A stretch of DNA of 64,000 bases from Molanna angustata (GCA_963576475.1 OY754979.1:32061778-32125777); one strand, 5' to 3'; counted from the first letter of the stretch, positions 33,989 through 45,540 are shown. The notes: a model not told the origin generated them from the sequence alone. A program made the numbers and translations.

Positions 33989-36064
33989 CTAGTTGCATGT
34001 AACACATGAGATCCAACTGTCGATAGCGATAGTATGTATAGTTGAAGAATATGTACCAAACTATAAACCCATAGATACAAATTATTGAATATTTTCAGAT
34101 ATTTTGTTTTCCAACTGTCGATTTGTTCAGGAGAACTTTGTTCTCTTAACATATCGACAATGTATCAAGCCAGAATACGCGAGAATTGTATGGAGAGGTC
34201 TACTTTTTTCATGGCTTTTCCAACTTTGAAGTCAAAAAACACCAACTTAGAGGCTTCGCAGCATATATGTTCCATACACGGATTTACTCAGAATTCGGAG
34301 TAGAACATTTCGTGTGTCTGTGTGTGTGTGTGTCTGTGTGTGTGTGTGTGTGTCTGTGTGTCCGTCCCCCCCTTATAACTTTTGATCCGCTCAATTTACA
34401 GAGCCTAAAATTTCAGAATATATAAACAGTTACAGGCCTACAAAACTTTTATACTCGGAATTTTGAATTTTTGTTTCAGTCAGGGGTTATCAACTTTTGA
34501 ATTTTTATTTTATTTTTCCATATATCTCAGAAACCATAAACGCTAGAACGCTGAAAATTGGTACAAACATAGACAAATACAAAATCTCAAATTAGTTTTT
34601 TCAAAAAAATTCCAGGGTTTCTCAAACATTTTTTATTAAGAAAAATATTTTTTTTATGATAAATTTATGAGTTTAACTGCCTATATTTCCAAAACTTTTA
34701 CAATTATCGAAAAAAGCCGAAACACCCCAACTAGATAATTCAATTTTCTATAAAAAATATTAACATTGTAGTAGAAGATCTCAATTTTTTTTTAACAATT
34801 TTTTTAAAAATTGAATTTAGTGACGACATCGCTTCATACATTTTGTATGGCAGTCGCCTATACACAATATGTAAGAAGACTTAATAGTTTGTTACTTCAT
34901 CTCCAAACATACATACATACCATCATGCAATTTGCATATTCTGGGTAGGAAAAAGGATCTTCCTCCATACTATCCTATCTTGACATACATACCTACATAT
35001 GTTGTATAGAAAACAAAATATCTGAAAATATTCAATAATTTGTATCTATGGGTTTATAGTTTGGTACATATTCTTCAACTATACATACTATCGCTATCGA
35101 CAGTTGGATCTCATGTGTTACATGCAACTAGTCTATACAACATATGTAGGTATGTATGTCAAGATAGGATAGTATGGAAGAAGATCCTTTTTCCTACCCA
35201 GAATATGCAAATTGCATGATGGTATGTATGTATGTTTGGAGATGAAGTAACAAACTATTAAGTCTTCTTACATATTGTGTATAGGCGACTGCCATACAAA
35301 ATGTATGAAGCGATGTCGTCACTAAATTCAATTTTTAAAAAAATTGTTAAAAAAAAATTGAGATCTTCTACTACAATGTTAATATTTTTTATAGAAAATT
35401 AAATTATCTAGTTGGGGTGTTTCGGCTTTTTTCGATAATTGTAAAAGTTTTGGAAATATAGGCAGTTAAACTCATAAATTTATCATAAAAAAAATATTTT
35501 TCTTAATAAAAAATGTTTGAGAAACCCTGGAATTTTTTTGAAAAAACTAATTTGAGATTTTGTATTTGTCTATGTTTGTACCAATTTTCAGCGTTCTAAC
35601 GTTTATGGTTTCTGAGATATATGGAAAAATAAAATAAAAATTCAAAAGTTGATAACCCCTGACTGAAACAAAAATTCAAAATTCCGAGTATAAAAGTTTT
35701 GTAGGCCTGTAACTGTTTATATATTCTGAAATTTTAGGCTCTGTAAATTGAGCGGATCAAAAGTTATAAGGGGGGGACGGACACACAGACACACACACAG
35801 ACACACACACACACAGACACACACACACACACACACACAGACACACACACACACAGACACACGAAATGTTCTACTCCGAATTCTGAGTAAATCCGTGTAT
35901 GGAACATATATGCTGCGAAGCCTCTAAGTTGGTGTTTTTTGACTTCAAAGTTGGAAAAGCCGTGAAAAAAGTAGACCTCTCCATACAATTCTCGCGTATT
36001 CTGGCTTGATACATTGTCGATATGTTAAGAGAACAAAGTTCTCCTGAACAAATCGACAGTTGGA
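33989..36064 (-). mobile_element. Helitron family copy H3, split by H4
   Basis: H3 consists of 33989-34109 and 35132-36064. Joined, these regain the family word TTTTGTTTTCTATACAAC at the break. The CTAG end is at 33989 and the TC end at 36064. It contains the LINE-derived segment (35145-35240) and the CA/GT microsatellite (35780-35862). Confidence 0.93.
34110..35131 (+). mobile_element. Helitron family copy H4, inserted into H3
   Basis: A complete 1022-bp copy: TCCAACTGTCGATTTGTTCA at the start, GAGAAC-TTT-GTTCTC hairpin near 34130, GT microsatellite at 34313-34362, LINE-derived segment in antisense (34905-35000), right subterminal repeat ATCGACAGTTGGA, hairpin CATGT-GTT-ACATG and CTAG. T lies on each side. 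No target duplication is made, as expected for Helitrons. It has no Rep/helicase, so it depends on an autonomous partner elsewhere. Confidence 0.95.
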
Positions 36065-36125
36065 TTATTTTTAAGTGATTTTAAATGCAAAATATTAACC
36101 TATTACTTTTACCGATTCTCTATAA

Positions 36126-37197
36126 CTAGTTGCATGTAACACATGAGATCCAACTGTCGATAGCGATAGTATGTATAGTTGAAGAATATGTACCAAACTA
36201 TAAACCCATAGATACAAATTATTGAATATTTTCAGATATTTTGTTTTCTATACAACATATGTAGGTATGTATGTCAAGATAGGATAGTATGGAAGAAGAT
36301 CCTTTTTCCTACCCAGAATATGCAAATTGCATGATGGTATGTATGTATGTTTGGAGATGAAGTAACAAACTATTAAGTCTTCTTACATATTGTGTATAGG
36401 CGACTGCCATACAAAATGTATGAAGCGATGTCGTCACTAAATTCAATTTTTAAAAAAATTGTTAAAAAAAAATTGAGATCTTCTACTACAATGTTAATAT
36501 TTTTTATAGAAAATTAAATTATCTAGTTGGGGTGTTTCGGCTTTTTTCGATAATTGTAAAAGTTTTGGAAATATAGGCAGTTAAACTCATAAATTTATCA
36601 TAAAAAAAATATTTTTCTTAATAAAAAATGTTTGAGAAACCCTGGAATTTTTTTGAAAAAACTAATTTGAGATTTTGTATTTGTCTATGTTTGTACCAAT
36701 TTTCAGCGTTCTACCGTTTATGGTTTCTGAGATATATGGAAAAATAAAATAAAAATTCAAAAGTTGATAACCCCTGACTGAAACAAAAATTCAAAATTCC
36801 GAGTATAAAAGTTTTGTAGGCCTGTAACTGTTTATATATTCTGAAATTTTAGGCTCTGTAAATTGAGCGGATCAAAAGTTATAAGGGGGGGACGGACACA
36901 CAGACACACACACAGACACACACACACAGACACACACACACACAGACACACACACACACAGACACACACACAGACACACACACACACAGACACACGAAAT
37001 GTTCTACTCCGAATTCTGAGTAAATCCGTGTATGGAACATATATGCTGCGAAGCCTCTAAGTTGGTGTTTTTTGACTTCAAAGTTGGAAAATCCATGAAA
37101 AAAGTAGACCTCTCCATACAATTCTCGCGTATTCTGGCTTGATACATTGTCGATATGTTAAGAGAACAAAGTTCTCCTGAACAAATCGACAGTTGGA
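36126..37197 (-). mobile_element. Helitron family copy H5, complete
   Basis: CTAG end at 36126 and TC end at 37197, 1072 bp. It differs from H3 at very few positions over the shared part and has a longer CA/GT tract (36896-36994). The LINE-derived segment lies at 36255-36345. It lies 62 bp from H3 in the same orientation. Confidence 0.95.
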
Positions 37198-37244
37198 AAA
37201 TTATTAAACTATTTTAGGTTAACTACAATACACATTCAATATAC

Positions 37245-37800
37245 CTACAAACTATTTCCTATAGTGAAATTCTTCTTTTTTCTATGTAGACCTTTGGGTG
37301 ATTTTTTCTACAAACTATTTCTTGGGGTTTAAATCTTCTTCCTCTTCTTTTGTGAAGTCATTTGGGACAGTTCATAAATAAACTATTTCCTATAGTCTAA
37401 TTTTTCTTTTTCTTAATTTATGTAGACCTTGGGTGAGTTTTTATACAAACTATTTCCTATAGTCTAATTCGTCTTCTTCTTCCTTTATGTAGACCTTTTG
37501 GTTAGTTTTTAAACAAACTATTTTTAAACAAACTATCCTTTAGTCTAATTCTTCGTTTTCTTATTTTATGTAGATGTTGGGTGAATTTTATATAAAATAT
37601 TTCCTATAGTTCAATTCATCTTCTTCTTCTTTTATGAAGACATTTTGGTCAGTTTTTTATATAATACATTTCCTAATGTGTAATTCTTCTATTTCATCTT
37701 CTATGTAGACCATTGGGTCAGTTTTTATTACAAACTATTTGTTATAGTTTTATACTTCTACTTTTTTTTTTATTTAGTCTTTTGGATTAGTTTTATGTCT
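37245..37800 (+). repeat. 65-70-bp satellite, about eight units
   Basis: Units begin AACTATTTCCTATAGTCTAA and continue TTCTTCTTCTT, TTATGTAGACCTTTGGGT and CAGTTTTTA. Units differ by many substitutions and small indels. They are the inverted form of the array at 12795-12998. Confidence 0.9.
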
Positions 37801-37844
37801 AATAGTCTATTGTAACGAAATATTATAAACAACATGCATACTTG

Positions 37845-38480
37845 ATGAAAATACATAAAAACGAATGGGATGTGACCAACACTAGAATCTTCTCATTACT
37901 TTTGTTCAATCAAATTTACACCATTTATTATATCATCATATATTGCTTAATTATCAATAACTACACATTTCATTTTGATGACAATATATAAAAAATCGGG
38001 GTTGTGGCCATTGCTGGATCTTCACAACGTTTATATTCATATTAAAAACTATTTAACATAGCTTAAGTCTTCTTCTTCTGTAATGTAGACTTATGTGTCA
38101 GTTTTAAGTCTATCAGTTTTATTGTGCAAAACTATAATAAACTATATGCACACTTGACGAAAAATATAAAAACGAATGGGATGGGACCAACACTAGAATA
38201 TTTTCAGTACTTTTGTTTAATCAATTTTTAAACCATTTCCCATCATCCAAAATTACTAAATATTTAAAACACATTATTTGCGTTCGATGACAATATATAA
38301 AAATAGGGGTTGTGGCCAAATCCAAACTCTTTACGACGTTGTCTTTTTATAATAAGTCATATTTAAAATCATTTCCCATAGTCCATGCGTGCAGAAATTG
38401 TATGTGCTTATATATAAAAGCAAATGGATTGTGGCCATCACTTTAAGATTTTACACCGCTTAAACTCAATTAAATTTCAA
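37845..38480 (+). repeat. Tandem, diverged family X left ends mixed with satellite
   Basis: Four blocks carry AAAACGAATGGGATGTGACC, ATCGGGGTTGTGGCCATTGC or similar words, each followed by a CTxTTCxxCxxxTTT stretch. These recall the left end of family X. One satellite unit (38065-38110, CTTCTTCTTCTGTAATGTAG) lies between them. This may be a higher-order repeat of the 37.2-37.8 kb array. Confidence 0.55.
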
Positions 38481-38895
38481 ACTACTTTTCATACTACGGT
38501 TAAAAAAAATTATGTGTGACAATATTATGTAGGTATATAAACGATTGCTTATTCCTTCACTAATTTACATTCTTGGCCAACGGCGGGACATAAAAGCTAG
38601 TAGTTTATAAAATTTCGCGAGACCGCATGACTATTTTATAAAGTTTTTTATTCGCAACTTCCACCACCACCCGCTCTGCATGTGGGGACTGTAAACGGCC
38701 CCTTCACAGAGCGACAAAAGAAAATGCATAGCATGAAAAGTAGCTCATGGAGCCCTCTAGATTAGCAATCTCGGCACCATAGTGCAAAAAGAACAATCGA
38801 CGAATGTGAATAAAAGATTCACACTCGTGGACTGTCATTGACTTGTACCTAAGTAAAGCGTTTGTGTCAAAGCAAGATATGACTAAGATCTATTT
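38481..38895. other. No feature recognised
   Basis: No coding or repeat match was seen; a slightly GC-richer patch lies near 38660-38780. Confidence 0.35.
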
Positions 38896-38899
38896 AATA

Positions 38900-39295
38900 A
38901 AATAGACTTAATGGGAAACAGCCTGTAGTAAGACACCATATCTATGACAGAAATTCTTGAAGGCTTTAAAATTGTTCTTCGAGATCACAAAATCCGCATC
39001 ACCAATGGGACATTGAAGAGGCCCACGGACAGCAACGAGGAGCTCCGATCTCCGAAGAGGACACCATTGGGTGGCAAAAATTCCGCAGGTTATGTTCCGA
39101 AGTTTCTTCCAGGAATTGACAGAACTGACATGAGACAACGGAGGATATTTTAAATCGATAAAGGTTCTGTGTCCTGTGAAAAATTGGGAAGTCCAAAAGT
39201 CAGGGACAACCCAGGAAGATTTAAGTCGATTCCTCACGTCAGGAAAAAACAGAAAGGTTATTCTTCCCACTGAGCGAGCCGTCCAGCGGGATTGC
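38900..39295 (-). pseudogene. Non-LTR element relic with zinc-knuckle-like tail
   Basis: Minus frames give VPDFWTSQFFTGHRTF, then after a shift CQFCQFLEETSEHNLRNF, then a return to the first frame. A TGH.xF word followed by C-x2-C...EETxEHxLxxC is the C-terminal pattern after the RNase H-like part in Jockey/CR1-type elements. It is decayed by at least two shifts. Confidence 0.5.
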
Positions 39296-39744
39296 CAGAT
39301 ATTATGTAAGTTTTTGATAGCATTTCTTTCAACAAAACTGCGTGAAATATAAAGTTAATTCTCAAAGCCTGAGCCTGATCCTGGTCTTGCACCCCCTGGT
39401 CTTGGTCTTGCAGATACACACGCAGTCTAGGTCGTGGTCTTGTAAGTCACGCAAGATCGAGACTGCAAACTTCGCAAGACTTTTGCTCATCATTAAACAT
39501 GAAGTACCTACCTACTTGTGTTGTAAATGGGAAGTTGATCAAAATAAACAAAATGAACCTGCTATCAGGTCTGTTGCATTAGATATAGTCAGTGTATTGA
39601 GATGTATGGGGGGTAATAAATTATGAGATGTCGAAAAGTTATGAATAAAATTTTTCAACATGAAAAAGTATGATAAATCTGAAAGAAAATAATATATACT
39701 TTAATCATAATATTTTCTTCAGAATAAAAAAAAACACTCAAACC
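39296..39744. other. Short CTGGTCTTG direct repeats; otherwise nothing
   Basis: CCTGGTCTTG-like words recur at 39375-39445 with an inverted companion CGCAAGAC near 39450-39480. No family identified. Confidence 0.35.
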
Positions 39745-39831
39745 TATGAACCCACTAAGTATTTAAATTTTGTATGCAAAATTTTTAAGATTTTAATGAA
39801 ATGAGTTTTGATAAATTATTTTTGATGTATT

Positions 39832-40064
39832 TATTTATTTATTTATTTAATATTGCTTCCCGGGCAACTAACAGGTACTATGCCAAATATTATTTTAACA
39901 TGCACCCAATAACAAGTTGCCACATTCTGGAGACTTACGATATTTATCGTCTCACAGATCCAGACTGAAAACACAATTTAAAAACTGTGTCTCCACCGGG
40001 AATCGAACCCGGGACCTTTAGGTCAGGAGTCAGATACCTAACCCACTGAGCCATGAAGGCCGAC
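39832..40064 (-). mobile_element. SINE family A inside family X
   Basis: Minus strand: GCCTTCATGGCTCAGTGGG (A box), GGGTTCGATTCCCGGTGGAG (B box), CAGTCTGGATCTGTGAGACG, CAACTTGTTATTGGGTGCA and an AAAT tail (plus TTTATTTATTT at 39832). Confidence 0.93.
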
Positions 40065-40141
40065 ATTTAAATATTTTATTTTGAAAACTTGATAATTCTT
40101 CAACGCTATTGTGCGTTTTTACTAATTTGATAATATTTTTT

Positions 40142-40371
40142 TTTTTTTGTTTTATTTTATGTTACTTCTCGGACAACTAACAGGTACTATGTCAAATATT
40201 AATTTGACACGCACCGTATAACAAGTTACCACATTCTGGTGAAATACGATATTAATCGTGTCACAGATCCAGACTGAAAACACAATTGAAAACTGTGCCT
40301 CCACCGGGAATCGAACCCGGGACCTTTGGATCAGCAGCCAGATACCTAACCAACTGAACTACGATACCAAA
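40142..40371 (-). mobile_element. SINE family A inside family X, second copy
   Basis: Minus strand: GTAGTTCAGTTGGTTAGG, GGGTTCGATTCCCGGTGGAG, then the family body. It ends in an A-rich tail (plus TTTTTTTTTTGTTTTATTTT). Only about 80 bp separate it from the first SINE. Confidence 0.92.
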
Positions 40372-40779
40372 TTTTAAGTTTCTTGAGCTTGGAGTCACTT
40401 TGAAATATTTGACAGTTACAAAAATTGAGAAGCAGTATGTCCATCTAATGGAGTCTAAGCGTGTATCAGATTTACATATTTGCAAAATTTGAAAAGAATC
40501 GAATGAATACTTTAGTCTATAATCGATAAAGTAGAGTAAACACGCCGTTCATAGCACACAGCATAAACACACACACATACATTGTGATGAAACTTTCAGA
40601 AACCAATCTCAGCATGATAATAATTGATAATCTGCAATCAAAAAAGCCTTAAAAATTGAGAATTTATAACTCTCCATTATATCTCATTAGGTTAGTGAGG
40701 AGTAAAAAAGGTAAATAGTAACTTGTTAATTTCTTTAAAATTTTGTTTGTTGACAAATGGCAATTTCTTCTCAGTGTTT

Positions 40780-41770
40780 CCAGCCCAGAGAAGCAATATT
40801 TACGCGAAAAATGGATTATTACTTTGCAAGACCAGGCGAGATTCGCAGCTCGGTCGATTATTTGATTACATGAAAATTCTTCGAAACACAATTGTTCGAA
40901 TGCGCAATTGTACGAATAACAATTTTTCGAAAATCAGTTATCAGAATGACAATTGTCCGAAAGCAAATTATTGGATCTAACATTTGTTGGAAAACCAATT
41001 GACCGAATTTAATATATTTTTGTGTCATTATGTTGCCTCCTTTGACATATTTGTTGCCAGTAAAATATATTCGATGAAGACTATTATTACTTGTTGTATT
41101 ATTGTTGGGTACGTATGTTTGCACATTTTTAGTAACTGATGTTTGACAGCGCGGGATAGCCTAGTTTGTACACCAGTTTATGTTTATCTAGTATTCACAC
41201 CAATTTAGTTATTTTATTTTAATATTATAGTTACTTTTTTAAATATACAATGCAACTGGCTCACGCCAGTCGCAATTATAACTACAATTAAACCTAACCA
41301 ACCTATTTTTACCAAAGTTTTGTAGGTTTAGGTTTAAAAAATAGGTGTACATCCTAGGATATCTGACAGCGCGGTGCGTCGCCATGTTGTTTATTCCATA
41401 GATTTTTATTAAACATAGTATACTATGTAGATGTAATACTCCGTGCAAAAAGTGAGTCATTTGTTTTCGATTCATACAAAATTTGCTAACTATGACATCT
41501 AGTATATTATAATAAAAATCTATGGTTTATTCCTCTCACAATACTACCAACATGACGTCATAAAAATTCAAACAATTGTAAATTCTGATAATTGTGTGTT
41601 CGGAAAATTGTTATTCGAAAAAATGTGATTCGAATAATTGTCATTCGTAAAATTGATTTTCGTAAAATTGAGCATTCGAATAATTGTTTTTCGAATAATT
41701 TTCCTGTTACCGATTATTTAAACCCTCGCAAATCTCGCCCGTCAGATCTCCGATCAGTCATCTTGCGAAT
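40780..41770. repeat. Foldback region of AATTGTTCGAAT-like words
   Basis: At 40868-41005 and 41575-41705, words of the type ACAATTGTNCGAAT recur about every 15-20 bp. The second cluster reads as the complement of the first. Outer words (GCGAGATTCGCAGC near 40830; CGCAAATCTCGCCC near 41730) are also roughly inverted. It looks like a foldback element about 1 kb long with a non-repetitive centre. Class unknown. Confidence 0.55.
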
Positions 41771-42240
41771 TTAATCGATATTTTTATATATTTTATATAT
41801 ATAAAAAAAAGATCGATTAAAGATCTTTAGTTGTTTGGTTTCACAGTGACATGTGCAATGTGCAGTCTTCTATATTATTCAAGACCAAGACAAATAATAC
41901 TGATTTTGCACATCACTACTACATATATGTATGTACCTACTCCTTTAGATCGTCATATAGGCATTCTCAAAGAGAATTTTAAATTCTTTCTCGGAAAGTT
42001 GTCAAAATCTGTTGTGTGATTTCCAGTGTTGTTTGTTGAGTAAACAAATTATTCCCAACTTATGTCAAAAGTCAAAGTTTCAAACGAAACGGTGCCCGTA
42101 TGAGATAGTTAATCCGGATTACGTTAGATGGCATCTCGTTCACCTACATATTATAATATTTCATCTTTTGATTTATTACTCCAACACAAAACCGCGAACA
42201 GAAATTCAACAACATTCTTGTTATCGGTTTAACAGAAAAT
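41771..42240. other. No feature recognised
   Basis: AT-rich, no match. Confidence 0.35.
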
Positions 42241-42244
42241 ACCA

Positions 42245-43165
42245 TATATACATACATACCATCACGAAATGTCCCTCACGGGGTAGGCAGAGAGAACCGA
42301 GCGCCACTTACTTCTATCTTTACATACATTCATCGCCTCGTCAACATTCATGCACCGTCTTATACTTGTTCGTCTGGTGTTCACGCTTCTCCGTCTTTCA
42401 AAATACCGTTCACATGGACGTGCCATCCCTTATTTTCTTCGTCAGGCGTTCCTCATTCATTCTCCCCATGTTGACAAACCATCTCAATGTGTTCACTTTC
42501 ATTCTATTAATAACATATTTCTTTTGTCTAATATTCTTATTTATGTCCTCATTTCTGACCCTGTTATACATCGTTCTATTACAGATTCTTCTTAGCGATC
42601 TCATTTCAACTGCATTTATTCTACTTTCGTGCGACTTCTGCCATGTCCAGGTTTCACTTGCATACGTCAAGGTTGGCACTAAGGTAGCGTTATAAATGGC
42701 AACTTTAGCATCCTTTGATATGTTGCGGTCATTCATAACTGTTTTAAGTGCTCCATTCACTATGTTTCCTGCTATAACTCTTCTTTCGATTACCCTATCA
42801 ATCCGTCCATTCCGTTGAAACATGCTTCCCAGATAGACATATTCTTCGACTTGCTCGAGCCATTCGTGCTCTACTTTTATTTGGCAGGCTGTTCTGCTTT
42901 CACTCTTTTCAAAAACCATAACTTTTGATTTGCTGGCATTCATCCTCAGTCCGTTCTCTATACATCCTTCATATACCATACTTACAAGATCCTGTAAATT
43001 TTCCATACTTTCTGCTTACAGAACTTTATCGTCTGCATACTTACATCAAATATTGCACTATAACAGTACAAAATTTCAGGCCCTTGCTTTCATCCTCTTA
43101 TGCAGAAATCGGGCTTGCTTTCGGGCTCTTATGCAGAAATCAATGTACAAGTTTGAAGAGTCATA
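42245..43165 (-). pseudogene. YADD-type LINE, second-best copy
   Basis: The long minus frame (43006-42410) has MENLQDLVSMVYEGCIENGL, NASKSKVMVFEKSES, YVYLGSMFQRNGRID, NISKDAKVAIYNATLVPTL, TYASETWTWQKSHES, INAVEMRSLRRICNRTMYNR and NTLRWFVNMGRMNEERLTKK. Upstream, YADD is encoded at 43028-43039, followed by KVL and a stop. A small tandem duplication of the LYTEF-type region lies at 43080-43145. The 3' end at 42245 has the complement of TGATGGTATGTATG. The RGRPRK region is partly deleted. Dead copy. Confidence 0.9.
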
Positions 43166-43440
43166 CCATATATATCTAAGTATTTTATTAATAATTGTCT
43201 TCATCAGATATACTTAGTTGTACACACTTTTTATTACAAGCATCAAAATATGGAATCGATTTTTAACTGATTTCTTAACCAATTTGAGCTATAAAACTTT
43301 TGAAATTTGTGTATTCCCAATGATAATGCAAACACATATAATTGATTTATTTCTTACAAAGTGAACAATAATGCTATAATTATTGCAAAAAGCAAGAGAA
43401 TTTTAATGAATTTCTTATGACAATAACATTTCAACGTGAA
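43166..43440. other. No feature recognised
   Basis: AT-rich. Confidence 0.35.
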
Positions 43441-43610
43441 GAAAACTTTGATTAAGGGTGACCTCAATATCAATGATAACATTGATGAAAGGTGACCTCA
43501 ATATCCATGATAACTTTGATTAAGGGTGACCTCAATATCAATGATAACTTTGATTAAGGGTGACCTCAATATCAATGATAACTTTGATTAAGGGTGACCT
43601 CAATATCAAT
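43441..43610. repeat. 34-bp tandem array, five units
   Basis: Exactly 170 bp: five units of GATAACTTTGATTAAGGGTG plus ACCTCAATATCAAT. Units 1 and 2 differ slightly; 3-5 are identical. No spacers, so it is not a CRISPR. Confidence 0.95.
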
Positions 43611-44455
43611 GAGGTTAATCACCTATTCTGAATATTACCGTTTATGTTAAGTCTAGACTGGTGTGTGGGTGTACGTTTATCGTGCTTCCTTTTATGAAGA
43701 AACGCACACCCACACATCTTTTATTGGTTACCTCACATTGTGGGGTATGCCGAGATGATATGAATAAATGAATGTATGAACAAGTACCTACCTTATTTAT
43801 TTAATATCGCTATAATCCAAAATCCTTTAGAGTTTATTTTATTACTCTATTGTACGGCTTTCCGTGATTCAATTCGCTTTTCCAAACCGCACAGACTCTC
43901 CTAGTTTCAGAGTACCTACACAAAGAAACAGGATACAATTGAAGGAGTAAGCCAACACATATAAACCAACAGAATGTAGTACATATAAAAAGAGATAGAT
44001 TGCAGCAACCATCACCATATACATCTCTTTGGTTGCCGGTTGCCGCTGAACCAATGTTGGATTGCAGATTGTGGATTAGTTGGGCCGCACACAGTGGGAT
44101 TCCGCCATATTTTAGATAATATTATAATAATATCGTAGGTATTCGTATTTCCTAGGCACTGTCCTGGAAAATTATCAAAACCAAACAACAAATAATTGAA
44201 AATTGGATATTTGTATGTATATAATACAGAACTGTAATGTTTCAGACGATTCATAGGAAAATTAAAATTATACAATATGTTTTACATTGGAGATTAGTCA
44301 TTTCTGAAATGGATAATCCTGTCGCGTGCTAATTTAAATACAAGTAATTGTAAATTAAGCACAAGTAATAGTAATGTAAGCATAAGATATCGTAATTTAT
44401 GCACAAATAAACACAAATTAGAGTTGAAAAAAAAGTCAATCCCCACTATTTGAGC
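43611..44455. other. No gene recognised
   Basis: 43650-43720 contains inverted words (GTGTGTGGGTGTACG / CGCACACCCACACA) like part of the 18.3-kb dispersed repeat. Other frames have no domain. Confidence 0.35.
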
Positions 44456-44459
44456 GAGT

Positions 44460-45325
44460 AATATGTATATTTATATTTATTTTATTTTTATTTATTTTTT
44501 ATTTAGAAAACAAACAGGATACAATGTTATAAGGATAAATACAATATGAAGACTTAACAGTAAGGAAAGTTCATTGTACCCCAATAATATGTTTTCACAT
44601 AAGATATAGGGTGAACTTGTTTTTGACTTATTTAGTAAGTTTAAAAGTAATTAATATAATACTTGTATGTAGTGTGTATTAAGTAAGTGGATATGTGTTA
44701 TATTTGATGTAGGTATATGTATTATATATTATAACAATATTGTGTATATATTTATGTATGCGAGATAGATTGTGAATGAATGTGACTATTTATCGAATTG
44801 TTGTAATATGTATGTTCTGAAATCCGCCTGTGATTTATGTACTATATCGAAATGTTTAAAATATGAATTGTAGTTGGAGCAACTTCGTCTAATGTAATTA
44901 TTTTGTGAGTAGTTAGTGTTACGTCGGTCGACATAGAACAAAAACTGAGATCTGAAATTGCGTGATGGACAGTAAAAATTTAATTTAGAAAGTAAGTAAG
45001 GCGAGTCTACACGGTTATGCATAATTTTGTGAAGGTACATCATGTCTATATGTAGTTGTTCGTCTGTTTTCAAGATTATAAATATTATGGTGTTTTGCAG
45101 ATTTCCGATAGTTGGAGAAATATAATTTACCACGATAGTCTGTACTGCTTCTAGTCTATTGATGTATGTTATTAGAAAAGGATGAAAATACAACTGATGA
45201 AAATTCTAGTACACTCCTGACATATGCATAATACAAAGTTATAAGTGTTTTTTCTAATTTAAAGGGTTTTGAGATTCTCAAAATAAACCCCAGCATTTTA
45301 TATGCTTTCCCTATTGTATGTATGT
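44460..45325 (-). pseudogene. CR1-like LINE 3' end
   Basis: Minus frames: MLGFILRISKPFKLEKTLIT, LYYAYVRSVLEFSSVVFSSF, then NRLEAVQ, ILKTDEQLHIDMMYLHKI, RVDSPYLLSKLNFYCPSRNF, INTNY-like TNYSQNNYIRRSCSNYN and FRTYILQQF, ending at 44786. The same order occurs at 62940-63562, which identifies the family. The tail on the minus strand is AAATAA-rich (44470-44505). Confidence 0.85.
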
Positions 45326-45372
45326 GTCATTTTTTTCCGACAAGTATCATTCAAAAACGAGAATGTTTTCTA

Positions 45373-45540
45373 GGTGGGTCGATGGCAGAGCGGTTGGCGC
45401 GCTGGGCTAGTAATCTAGTGGTGGTCGCGAGTTCGAATCCTGTTCACCTATAGCACAAACATTTAAGCTTATTTTAGGGAATGTAGGAAGATGTATATGT
45501 ACTTATTTAACAAGGACATATTCATTTTATTTATATAAAA
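45373..45540 (+). mobile_element. SINE family B, reference copy
   Basis: GGTGGGTCGATGGCAGAGCG (A box), GCGAGTTCGAATCCTG (B box at about 45428-45442), CTATAGCACAAACATTTAAG and TAACAAGGACATATTCATTT. It has the best-preserved promoter boxes of three copies. Confidence 0.88.

Larger units (their letters stand above)
39745..40708 (+). repeat. Family X repeat, split by two SINEs
   Basis: Follows the family order TTTTGTATGCAAAATTTT, ATGAAATGAGTTTTG, AACTTGATAATTCTTCAACG, TTGAGCTTGGAGTCAC, CATTGTGATGAAACTTTC and TTAGTGAGGAGTAAAAAA. Two SINE A copies in the same orientation break it. The left GTGGCC end is missing. Confidence 0.85.

Noticed and set aside
38908..39270. A 120-codon minus frame as a host gene
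   Set aside because: TGHRTF and the shifted C-x2-C...EETSEH pattern point to the end of a non-LTR element.
43441..43610. CRISPR-like direct repeats
   Set aside because: Units abut with no spacers and the genome is an animal's.
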